Assembly: GCA_031256815.1 (NCBI GenBank)
Contig: JAIRPU010000131.1
Coordinates: forward strand, 1 to 10,838
Length of the DNA stretch: 10,838 nucleotides
Reading direction: 5' to 3'
Origin: Spirochaetaceae bacterium
GTDB taxonomy: Bacteria > Spirochaetota > Spirochaetia > Treponematales > Breznakiellaceae
This document shows positions 5,023 to 10,838 of this stretch, piece by piece (the first letter of the stretch is position 1; every line of letters starts with the position of its first letter). The position numbers and the translations under genes were made by a program. The notes beneath the pieces were generated by a model. The model ran no database searches, was not told the DNA's origin, and worked only from the letters and a program-made list of their open reading frames with translations.

Positions 5023-5967
5023 ATGAAAAATGATAAAGATGAACTAGATTCATTTGATATGCTGGATCCGGATATTCTTGAAGATCCGGCTGTTTCTGAA
5101 GATTTAAGCGCTATAACTTCAGAATTTAACTGCCCTATACCTGAAGATGCCTCTATATATCATTTACAATTAAAATACTCACACGAAACTTTCTTTGCCG
5201 TCTACCGCGGCGAAACGCCGTTGCAGCAGGGAACGCCGGTTGTTGTGCCTACGCGCTATGGCCGCGATTTAGCCGAAGTTATAGGCCGCCCTGTTAATGC
5301 AAAATCGCAGGCTTTTACGAGGGTTACGCGCATAGAAAGAGTCGCATCTCCGTCTGATTTGGAAAAAGCAAAGCGTAACAAGGAAAACGAGGAACACGCT
5401 TTTAAGGTTTGCAAAGAAAAAATAGAACAACGCCGTTTGCAAATGAAACTGGTTAAGGTTCACTATATTTTGGAAGAAGGAAAGATTCTTTTTTTCTTTA
5501 CAGCGGATAACCGCGTTGATTTTAGAGAGCTGGTAAAAGACCTTGTTTCGGTTTTTAAAACCAGAATAGAACTGCGCCAAATTGGAATTAGGGACGAATC
5601 CAGAATAATGGGCGGCTGCGGCATCTGCGGGCGTCCTTACTGCTGCCATACAATTTCCGACAAATTAAAGCCTGTTTCCATAAAAATGGCAAAAGAACAA
5701 AACCTTTCGCTTAATTCCATGAAGATTTCCGGTTCATGCGGCAGGCTGCTCTGCTGTCTTTCTTATGAACACAATTTTTATATTGAAGAACGCAAAAACT
5801 ATCCTTTTGAAGGTGAACGGATAAGCTGGGACGGCGTTATATGGAGAGTCCGCGAACTTAATGTTATAGCCGGTATAGTAACTCTCGATTCCGAAGATGG
5901 CCGCCAGTTAATAATTCCAAGAAAGCGGTTTTTAAAAGTCGAAAAAAACGGCTGGAAGATTACTTAA
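5023..5967 (+). CDS. ricT: PSP1-domain protein, RicT (YaaT) family
   Basis: A 314-residue cytoplasmic protein of the PSP1/YaaT family. The N-terminal 40 residues are acidic. The PSP1 region (about 50-250) includes VVVPTRYGRDLAEVIG, FFFTADNRVDFRELVKDLV and two cysteine clusters: GGCGICGRPYCC (C199, C202, C207, C208) and SGSCGRLLCCLSYE (C239, C244, C245). In B. subtilis RicT works with RicA and RicF in a complex that carries [4Fe-4S] clusters and affects RNase Y-dependent RNA processing. The cysteines fit cluster binding, but no ricA or ricF is in the window, so the partners here are unknown. It starts 18 bases after the YaaR-like gene, with a poor Shine-Dalgarno. It ends 6 bases from the convergent thrA stop. 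Confidence 0.9.
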   Translation: MKNDKDELDSFDMLDPDILEDPAVSEDLSAITSEFNCPIPEDASIYHLQLKYSHETFFAVYRGETPLQQGTPVVVPTRYGRDLAEVIGRPVNAKSQAFTRVTRIERVASPSDLEKAKRNKENEEHAFKVCKEKIEQRRLQMKLVKVHYILEEGKILFFFTADNRVDFRELVKDLVSVFKTRIELRQIGIRDESRIMGGCGICGRPYCCHTISDKLKPVSIKMAKEQNLSLNSMKISGSCGRLLCCLSYEHNFYIEERKNYPFEGERISWDGVIWRVRELNVIAGIVTLDSEDGRQLIIPRKRFLKVEKNGWKIT

Positions 5968-5973
5968 CGGTTT

Positions 5974-8397
5974 TTAGCAGGCAATTCGCACAATATCGGC
6001 AAACACTCCGCCGGCGGTAACAGCTGCTCCGGCGCCAGGCCCCTTAATTACCATTGGAAGCGCGACATAACGTTTGCTGCTTATTACAACAATATTGTCG
6101 GCGTCTACAAGGGAACGGAACGGGCTCTCCGCCCCTTCTGAACGCAAAGCGAGCTTTGCCTTGCCGTTTTCGACTACAGCCACATAACGCAGCGCCTTGC
6201 CGCAGGCCGCCGCCTCCGCGCGCCGGCGTTCAAAATCTTCATCGCAATTTTCAAGCTCCCGCCAGAAGTCATCAATCGTTTTTGCCTTAAAACACGCCTG
6301 CGGCAGAATCGGCTCTATTTGAACATCGCTAAATTCAAGCGGCATTCCGCACTCACGCGCCAAAATTAGCGCTTTACGGGCGGCGTCCATGGCGTTAAGG
6401 TCGTCTCTTGGGTCTGGTTCTGTATAACCTTTTTCGTTTGCCTCTCTTACCAGTGCCGAAAAACGTTTTTTGCCGTCAAAGCTATTAAAAATAAAGCTTA
6501 AAGTACCGGAAAGCACGGCTTCTATTCGCGTAACCGTGTCGCCGGCAAGAAAAAGGTCGCGCAGTGTGGAAATTACGGGCAGGCCGGCGCAGACGGTAAC
6601 CTCGTAAAGGTAGGGCACCGCTTTTTCGCGCGAAAGGCCGGTTATTTCGCGGTAGTACTCCAAAGCGCCGGAGTTTGCTTTTTTATTTGGCGTTATTACC
6701 GGTATGGAAGCGCTTAGAATTTTGGCATAACAAAGTGAAACAACTTCTGACGCAGTACAATCGCAAAACGCCGAATTTGGCAGATTTGCCGCCTTCATTT
6801 TTTCGACAAAAGCGTCAATTTCAAAAGGTTCGCCTTCTTCGGCAAGCTGCCTTGCGCGCGCCGCATCTATTCCTTCGGCGTTAAAAATCATTTTACGCGA
6901 ATTGGCCGCTCCCGCCAGCTTTATGCGTATTTTGTATTTTTTTGCAAGCGTCTCTCTTTGAGCGGCGATTTGTTCAAGCAGGGTTCCGCCTATAAGCCCC
7001 ATTCCAACAAGATACAAATTTACAGAACGTATGCCGGAAAGGAAAAACGCTTCGTGTACACAGTTTAAAGCCTTGGCAGTATCTTTTTTTGCTATAACAA
7101 GCGAAATATTGATTTCTGAAGAACCCTGTGCTATCGCTATAACATTAATGCTGTTTCTTCCCAATGCCTGAAAAATTGCGCCGGAAATTCCAGAGGTGCT
7201 TTTCATCTTTGAACCTACCGCGGCTATAATCGAGCGTTCCCTCTCAATAACAGGCGCTTCTATGCTGCCTTCGGAAATTTCACGCTCAAATTCCGCGCAA
7301 ACAGCCATCCTTGCGCTCTCTCCGTCTTCGTCCAATACGGCAATGCAAATAGAATGTTCGCTTGACGCTTGCGTTATTAAAATTATGTTTACTCCGTTTT
7401 TGGAAAGCGCGCCAAAAAGCCGCGCCGCAAAACCGGCAACGCCCGTCATTCCGGCGCCTTCTACCCTTAAAAGGGTAATCTCCGTCATTGACGAAATTCC
7501 TTTTACAGGCCACGAAGAAGGCGCTTCCTTTTTGCTTATTAAAGTACCAGGATGCCCGCTGTTGAATGTATTTAATATTTTTATAGGTATGTTTTTTTCC
7601 AGCGCTGGAAGCACCGTTGGAGGGTGCAGCACCTTTGCGCCAAAATGGGAAAGTTCCATAGCCTCTGTGTAAGAGAGCTGTTCAATTGTAAATGCCTCTG
7701 GAACCATGCGCGGGTCGCAGGTAAGCACTCCGTTTACGTCTGTCCAAATTTCTATACAATCCGCAGAAAGCGCCGCGCCGAATATTGCCGCGCTTAAATC
7801 TGAACCGCCGCGACCAAGCGTTGTTACAGAACCATCCGGCGCGGAGCCCATAAAGCCAGGCGCGACAAAAAGCGTGTTCTCTGAACAGCTCTCCCTTATT
7901 GCCGCCTGCGTTTCGGCGGGTTTGTACTGCGCTTTGCCATAACAATAATCGGTTTTTATTATTTTACGGGAATCCAAAAAACGCGCCGGAATGTTCTGCG
8001 CATTTAAAATTTTGACTATTAAAGTTGAAGAGAGCAATTCACCAAAACTCATAACACGGTCAAGGGCGCGCGCCGAAAGTTCGCCCAAAATATTAGCGCT
8101 TTCCAAAATCCGCGCCGCCTCGTCACAAATTGCGTTTATTTCGTTAATTGCTTCGTCTAAACTGCTTCCGCTCAAAAAATGCGCCGCACATTCTGTATGC
8201 CTAAGCCGCAGGGCCGCGGTTCCGGCGGCGTCTGTTTTGCGGGCAAGCGCTATAAGCGCGTCTGTAACGCCGGAAAACGCGGAGACGACCACAACACGCA
8301 CAGCGCCCGCATGGCGGCTGTCTTTTAGTATGGAAATTATTTTTTCTATGGCCGCGGTACTTCCAACAGAAGTACCGCCGAATTTTAGAACAAGCAT
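5974..8397 (-). CDS. thrA: Bifunctional aspartokinase / homoserine dehydrogenase
   Basis: A single 807-residue polypeptide that catalyses the first and third steps of the aspartate pathway to threonine and methionine. The N-terminal aspartokinase (about 1-295) shows LKFGGTSV (4-11), GRGGSD (195-200) and WTDVNGVLTCDPR. Two ACT regulatory modules follow (about 305-455), with LITQASSEHSICIAV and IAIAQGSSEINISLVI. These closely resemble the E. coli ThrA allosteric region, so threonine feedback is likely. The homoserine dehydrogenase (about 459-807) has the nucleotide-binding GMGLIG (465-470), PNKKANSG, and the substrate-site segment KGYTEPDPRDDLNAMDAARK. All key motifs look intact. The ATG at 8397 is one base after the HPr stop, with GAGGA in the end of ptsH acting as Shine-Dalgarno, so translation is probably coupled. 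No thrB, thrC or threonine attenuator is seen. Confidence 0.97.
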   Translation of the reverse strand: MLVLKFGGTSVGSTAAIEKIISILKDSRHAGAVRVVVVSAFSGVTDALIALARKTDAAGTAALRLRHTECAAHFLSGSSLDEAINEINAICDEAARILESANILGELSARALDRVMSFGELLSSTLIVKILNAQNIPARFLDSRKIIKTDYCYGKAQYKPAETQAAIRESCSENTLFVAPGFMGSAPDGSVTTLGRGGSDLSAAIFGAALSADCIEIWTDVNGVLTCDPRMVPEAFTIEQLSYTEAMELSHFGAKVLHPPTVLPALEKNIPIKILNTFNSGHPGTLISKKEAPSSWPVKGISSMTEITLLRVEGAGMTGVAGFAARLFGALSKNGVNIILITQASSEHSICIAVLDEDGESARMAVCAEFEREISEGSIEAPVIERERSIIAAVGSKMKSTSGISGAIFQALGRNSINVIAIAQGSSEINISLVIAKKDTAKALNCVHEAFFLSGIRSVNLYLVGMGLIGGTLLEQIAAQRETLAKKYKIRIKLAGAANSRKMIFNAEGIDAARARQLAEEGEPFEIDAFVEKMKAANLPNSAFCDCTASEVVSLCYAKILSASIPVITPNKKANSGALEYYREITGLSREKAVPYLYEVTVCAGLPVISTLRDLFLAGDTVTRIEAVLSGTLSFIFNSFDGKKRFSALVREANEKGYTEPDPRDDLNAMDAARKALILARECGMPLEFSDVQIEPILPQACFKAKTIDDFWRELENCDEDFERRRAEAAACGKALRYVAVVENGKAKLALRSEGAESPFRSLVDADNIVVISSKRYVALPMVIKGPGAGAAVTAGGVFADIVRIAC

Positions 8398-8398
8398 A

Positions 8399-8665
8399 CT
8401 ATTCTTCCTCGAACTTGCTGTTAAACACCTTTTCCAGCGCGTCGAGAGCAGCTTTTTCGTCCGGCCCCTCTGCCGTCATTTTTATTTCCGAACCATAGGC
8501 TGCGCCAAGTGTAATAATTCCAAGTACCGATTTTGCGTTAATTTCACTGCTGTCAAGATAAAAATGAATCGAACTGCTAAAATCTTTGGCTATTTCAACA
8601 ATCATTGACGCGGGACGGGCATGAAGTCCCGCGCGATTGATAACTTTTACTGTTTTTTCAACCAT
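8399..8665 (-). CDS. ptsH: Phosphocarrier protein HPr
   Basis: An 88-residue HPr, the small phosphocarrier of the phosphotransferase system. The active-site histidine H15 lies in NRAGLHARPA (10-19), where enzyme I would phosphorylate it. S46 lies in AKSVLGIITLGA (44-55), which matches the regulatory site used by HPr kinase/phosphorylase in Gram-positive bacteria and spirochaetes. Both phosphorylation sites are intact, so a regulatory role is plausible even if no sugar permease is present. No ptsI, hprK or EII gene is in the window. The gene follows the transketolase half by 42 bases and precedes thrA by one base. The Shine-Dalgarno before the ATG at 8665 is weak. Treponemes are known to keep PTS general components without full sugar transport systems. 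Confidence 0.96.
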   Translation of the reverse strand: MVEKTVKVINRAGLHARPASMIVEIAKDFSSSIHFYLDSSEINAKSVLGIITLGAAYGSEIKMTAEGPDEKAALDALEKVFNSKFEEE

Positions 8666-8707
8666 ATTTCAGATTCCCGCGTCCGCCGCGAAACCCCAAA
8701 TGCGCAT

Positions 8708-9559
8708 TTAAGCAGCTTCTTTGTTGAGTTTTTCTAAAAGCGTTTCCGCCTGCAAAAGCGCTTTTTTAAGCAAATCACCTTCAAGCACGATGTGGTGATT
8801 GAGTTCTATTTCTTCAATGCATGGAACTCCTGCGCCTTTAACTGTGTTAAGCACGATGCACGAAGGCTTGCTTTTTTCGGCTTTTGCGGCGTCCAAAGCA
8901 TTGGATATGGCCTCTACATCGTTGCCTTTTACAGACTGTGAATGCCAGCCAAATGCGCTGAATTTAGCGGCAATATCGCCCAAATCAATGACTTCTTCCG
9001 TACTTGAATCGAGCTGTTTATGGTTATAATCGACAAACCATATCAGGTTGGAGAGTTTCTGCTGGGGAGCAAAAAGCGCCCCTTCCCATGCCTGGCCCTC
9101 GTTAATTTCGCCATCGCCGGTTATAAGATAAACCGAGCTATCCTTATTGTCCATTTTTTGAGCAAGCGCAAGCCCAATCGCCGTAGAAACGCCTTGACCA
9201 AGCGAACCTGTCGTCATATCAACGCCGGGCGTTAATTTGCGGTCGCAATGGCTCGGCAAACGTGTTCCGGGCTGATTTAGAGTTTTAAGCCAGTCCGCGG
9301 GGAAGTAGCCTTTTAGCGCCAGAGTTGCGTAAAGCGCCGGCCCTGCATGGCCTTTGGACATAACGAGTTTGTCCCGCTCCGGCCAGTCCGGTTTTTTGGG
9401 GTCTATTTTCATTGTTTTGCCGTAGAGTACGGCAAGTGTATCAACAACAGAAAGCGCCCCGCCTATATGCCCAAACCCGCGTGAACCAATGCATTTTACA
9501 GTTTCCAGCCGTATTTCCGCGGCGAATTTTTTTAGATTGAATATTTCCTGCTTAGTCAT
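8708..9559 (-). CDS. Transketolase, N-terminal (thiamine diphosphate-binding) subunit
   Basis: The N-terminal half of a split transketolase, 283 residues, as found in archaea and many anaerobes. A C-terminal subunit is needed for the pentose phosphate reactions. Visible motifs are RGFGHIGGALS (H31), MSKGHAGPALYA (H71), TTGSLGQG (116-123) and the thiamine diphosphate/Mg site GDGEINEGQAWEGA (148-161) closing with VDYN (N179). KGAGV (241-245) follows. The family's usual Trp-His just after it is replaced by NHHIVLEG (254-261). The ATG at 9559 has AAGGA six bases upstream. It heads the run to ptsH and thrA. No C-terminal subunit gene lies in this window: ptsH is downstream and the repeat island upstream. 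It is either encoded elsewhere or this half has another partner. Confidence 0.9.
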   Translation of the reverse strand: MTKQEIFNLKKFAAEIRLETVKCIGSRGFGHIGGALSVVDTLAVLYGKTMKIDPKKPDWPERDKLVMSKGHAGPALYATLALKGYFPADWLKTLNQPGTRLPSHCDRKLTPGVDMTTGSLGQGVSTAIGLALAQKMDNKDSSVYLITGDGEINEGQAWEGALFAPQQKLSNLIWFVDYNHKQLDSSTEEVIDLGDIAAKFSAFGWHSQSVKGNDVEAISNALDAAKAEKSKPSCIVLNTVKGAGVPCIEEIELNHHIVLEGDLLKKALLQAETLLEKLNKEAA

Positions 9560-9579
9560 AAAGTTTCCTTTGCGGCCTA

Positions 9580-9608
9580 ATCATACCGCAGTGAAAACTA
9601 TAAAACAA
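9580..9608 (-). promoter_or_regulatory. Candidate promoter of the transketolase-ptsH-thrA operon
   Basis: On the minus strand TTGTTT (9608-9603), a 17-base spacer and TATGAT (9585-9580) form a plausible sigma70 promoter, with a start near 9573 and a short leader to the ATG at 9559. The -10 differs from TATAAT at one base. The -35 matches only three positions. Confidence 0.5.
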
Positions 9609-9739
9609 TTTTGCCTTCAGTTCAAGCCCCATGCCTGTTTTTTCAGCAATTCCTAATTATAAAAAATGACGAAACCGGCGCGGTTTAATATATGCATTTA
9701 TGGTATTTTGGGCGCATTTTTGCGAAGCAAAAGCCCCGC

Positions 9740-9808
9740 GCCGTGTCGCCCAGCGCGGCCCCATGCCGCCCAGTGCCGTGTCGCCCAGCGCCGCTTCGCG
9801 GCATGGGG
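9740..9808. repeat. Direct 17-mer repeat with nested inverted repeat
   Basis: GCCGTGTCGCCCAGCGC occurs at 9740-9756 and 9775-9791, 35 bases apart. CCCCATGCCGC (9759-9769) is an exact inverted match of GCGGCATGGGG (9798-9808), so the segment can fold. The apex of a smaller fold, CCGC-TTC-GCGG (9792-9802 region), again carries GCTTCGC. Confidence 0.75.
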
Positions 9809-9869
9809 CGGGAGAGCTGCGGGAAGTCCGCGCGCAGGCCGGGCTTGCCGCAGGCGGCCGCCACCGGAA

Positions 9870-9900
9870 GCCGGCTAAACCGCGTTGCGGTTTAGCCGGC
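9870..9900. repeat. Perfect hairpin, 14-bp stem, GTT loop (conserved module)
   Basis: GCCGGCTAAACCGC, loop GTT, GCGGTTTAGCCGGC. This is the counterpart of the hairpin at 70-98. The core AAACCGC/GCGGTTT is unchanged, three outer pairs are replaced by compensatory changes, and two loop bases differ. No T-run follows on either strand. Confidence 0.85.
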
Positions 9901-9939
9901 CGGCCGTCATCTGCGCCGCGGCGGCGGCGTGACGGCCGG
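9900..9939. repeat. Inverted repeat, 10-bp arms
   Basis: CCGGCCGTCA (9900-9909) pairs exactly with TGACGGCCGG (9930-9939) around a 20-base loop rich in GCG. It begins on the last base of the preceding hairpin, so the two could form adjacent cruciforms. Confidence 0.75.
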
Positions 9940-9953
9940 GGTCCCCGCGGCCT

Positions 9954-10046
9954 GCGCAGGCCGGGCTTGCCGTGCCCGCAAGACGCGCGCAGGCCGGGCT
10001 TGCCGTGCCCGCAAGACGCGCGCAGGCCGGGCTTGCCGTGCCCGCA
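9954..10046 (+). repeat. Tandem array, 33-bp unit, nearly three copies
   Basis: The unit starts with GCGCAGGCCGGGCTTGCC. Copies begin near 9954, 9987 and 10020, and the last is cut short at 10046. A further partial copy is at 9831-9850. Copies are adjacent and identical with no unique spacer, so this is not a CRISPR array. The period is eleven codons, which explains the long open frames seen on both strands. Confidence 0.9.
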
Positions 10047-10068
10047 GTCCGCGGCGGCCTTAACACAG

Positions 10069-10099
10069 GCCTGCAAAAGCGTTTTACGCTTTTGCAGGC
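10069..10099. repeat. Perfect hairpin, 13-bp stem, TTTTA loop
   Basis: GCCTGCAAAAGCG, loop TTTTA, CGCTTTTGCAGGC. It lies between the 33-bp array and the 73-bp element and has no counterpart in island 1. There is no following T-run, so it is not a standard terminator. Confidence 0.8.
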
Positions 10100-10143
10100 T
10101 GCCGGTGTAGGCCGCGCCTTCGCCTTACACTACAATTTGCTTC

Positions 10144-10216
10144 GCAAAAAACGCGCTTTCCGCTCCAATTTGCTGCGCTTCGCTTGCAAATTCCGCTTCA
10201 ATCGCTTGCGCGGGTG
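10144..10216 (+). repeat. 73-bp interspersed direct repeat, copy 2
   Basis: Same orientation as 205-277, with two substitutions in 73 bases. Just upstream, CAATTTGCTTCGC (10133-10145) looks like an extra partial copy of the internal CAATTTGCTTCGC of the element. The repeat ends at the AT-rich boundary before the right-hand gene. Confidence 0.9.
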
Positions 10217-10295
10217 AGGGCAGTTACATTTAGACCAGGTTAAGCGCCTAATGTGATGTAAAAAAAACAGGTTGTGATTAGTAGACGATTTTTCG

Positions 10296-10838
10296 TTACT
10301 CCCGCAAAAAGCCGTATTCGTAGACCTTCGGCGCTATTTTTTCAGCCAGCGCCTTGTGCGCGTCCCGCAGGGTTTTGATGAGCGCGTTGTAGGTTTCATC
10401 ATCGGACTTTGTATTCATGGTTCCGCTTTCCTTGCGCCCCTGAAAGAATTCCCTGATGTCATAAAACGAGGCGTTGACGCTTGCGGTTTTGTTGTTCTTG
10501 ATTTTCGCGTGGTAATAACGCCAAAGTTCGAGTCCGGCGTCTAACACAGCCAAGGATTCAACTGCCCCCTGCCCCCTAATCCCTAACCCCTTTAGAAAGT
10601 TACTCATAAAATTGCTTTCAAACTTTTCTTTCGCGCCCACTTCTTTTTCGGTAAAGGGTATCCAGTGGTTTGTGCCATTGCCGCGGGAAATGCGGTTTTG
10701 TCCGTGTAAGAGCGTGAATATAAGGCAATCGTTTTGAAATTCGTCATCGTTTTTATAGCCGTCATTGGGATATAAAAACTGGTCGCGGTCGTTTAGCCAT
10801 GTTGGTTCAATGCAAAGGCGGACGGCAAAGTAAACCGC
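10296..10838 (-). CDS. Partial: C-terminal part of a probable DNA methyltransferase / restriction-modification protein
   Basis: The frame is open from the right edge to the TAA at 10298-10296, giving the last 180 residues of a longer protein. The GTG at 10640 is internal, not a true start. Visible stretches are AVRLCIEPTWLNDRDQFLYP, a FTLLHGQNRIS...GTNHWIPFTEKEV region, and DAGLELWRYYHAK. From memory these resemble the C-terminal, target-recognition side of large Type II/IIG (Eco57I-like) adenine-specific methyltransferase-nuclease proteins. The catalytic motifs would lie outside the window, so the family call is tentative. An unusual G-rich segment (10565-10590) inserts residues about KGLGIRGQGA between the FMSNF and LAVLDAGLE blocks without breaking the frame. 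Confidence 0.5.
   Translation of the reverse strand, partial: AVYFAVRLCIEPTWLNDRDQFLYPNDGYKNDDEFQNDCLIFTLLHGQNRISRGNGTNHWIPFTEKEVGAKEKFESNFMSNFLKGLGIRGQGAVESLAVLDAGLELWRYYHAKIKNNKTASVNASFYDIREFFQGRKESGTMNTKSDDETYNALIKTLRDAHKALAEKIAPKVYEYGFLRE
10565..10590 (-). other. Putative G-quadruplex tract inside the partial gene
   Basis: On the minus (coding) strand the order is G4, TTA, G3, ATTA, G5, CA, G5: four runs of at least three G with loops of 3, 4 and 2 bases. This satisfies the usual G-quadruplex pattern. It lies within coding sequence and reads through in frame. Confidence 0.7.

Larger units (their letters stand above)
9717..10217. repeat. GC-rich modular repeat island 2 (non-coding)
   Basis: This is the core of a gene-free stretch (9560-10295) between the transketolase gene and the partial gene at the right edge. 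It is strongly GC-rich and holds, in order: a hairpin TTTTGC-GAA-GCAAAA (9718-9732), a repeated 17-mer, the conserved hairpin block (9848-9900), a second inverted repeat (9900-9939), a 33-bp tandem array (9954-10046), a hairpin at 10069-10099, and the 73-bp element (10144-10216). The shared modules keep the order they have in island 1. The flanks 9610-9716 and 10218-10295 are AT-rich. Apart from a small AAACCG-GCG-CGGTTT hairpin (9672-9686), an 11-codon open stretch and the weak arms TTACAT/ATGTAA (10224-10261), I see nothing in them. Confidence 0.8.

Noticed and set aside
7196..7672. 158-codon and neighbouring antisense frames within thrA
   Set aside because: They lie opposite intact aspartokinase and ACT motifs and look like codon-bias shadows.
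9954..10046. CRISPR array
   Set aside because: Copies are contiguous with no unique spacers, and no cas gene is present.
9657..10110. Open frames on both strands over island 2, with peptide repeats such as CGHGKPGLRAS
   Set aside because: The repeats reflect the 33-bp DNA period. The same region is open in several frames, and no frame shows normal protein composition or a ribosome binding site.
10296..10640. A complete 114-residue protein starting at GTG 10640
   Set aside because: The same frame stays open for 66 more codons to the window edge with protein-like sequence, so this is the end of a longer gene.

Overview
The window looks like a chromosomal segment of a spirochaete, most likely a Treponema-like organism. 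This is inferred from gene content: an M23 peptidase, bactofilin, YaaR-family and RicT block, a fused ThrA, a stand-alone HPr and a split transketolase. There is no rRNA or other decisive marker. The genes have a moderate GC content, while two intergenic islands are clearly GC-rich.

Layout. Positions 1-425 are a GC-rich repeat island. pyrE (minus, 435-1034) and trpS (plus, 1085-2074) diverge from a 50-base gap. trpS meets a DUF1638-like gene (minus, 2075-2758) stop to stop with no spacer. That gene is preceded by a possible 9-codon leader ORF with its own strong Shine-Dalgarno (SD). A near-consensus sigma70 promoter (2857-2885) drives tRNA-Phe(GAA) at 2901-2973. Nineteen bases later a plus-strand block begins: M23 peptidase, bactofilin, YaaR-family protein and RicT (2993-5967). 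The first three genes overlap. RicT converges, with a 6-base gap, on a minus-strand operon that runs transketolase N-terminal half, HPr (ptsH), bifunctional aspartokinase-homoserine dehydrogenase (thrA). A second GC-rich repeat island (about 9717-10217) lies upstream of that operon. The window ends inside the 3' part of a minus-strand gene, probably a DNA methyltransferase or restriction-modification protein.

How the genes work together. PyrE (pyrimidines), TrpRS (translation) and ThrA (aspartate-family amino acids) are housekeeping enzymes. The M23 peptidase and bactofilin pair is a known cell-shape arrangement. YaaR next to RicT echoes the yaaR-holB-yaaT order of Bacillus. HPr keeps both His15 and Ser46, so it could be phosphorylated by both enzyme I and HPr kinase, and it sits between two central-metabolism genes.

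The most unusual material is the pair of repeat islands. They share modules in the same order and orientation: a hairpin block, a CCGCGGCCTGCGCAG block and a 73-bp direct repeat (71/73 identical). They are packed with perfect hairpins that mostly have 3-base loops. One hairpin present in both islands differs at three stem pairs, each by a compensatory double change, so the fold rather than the exact sequence seems to be maintained. I cannot assign a function. Other points of interest are a four-G-run (G-quadruplex-type) tract inside the partial restriction-modification gene, the leader ORF before the DUF1638-like gene, and likely co-transcription of tRNA-Phe with the cell-shape operon.
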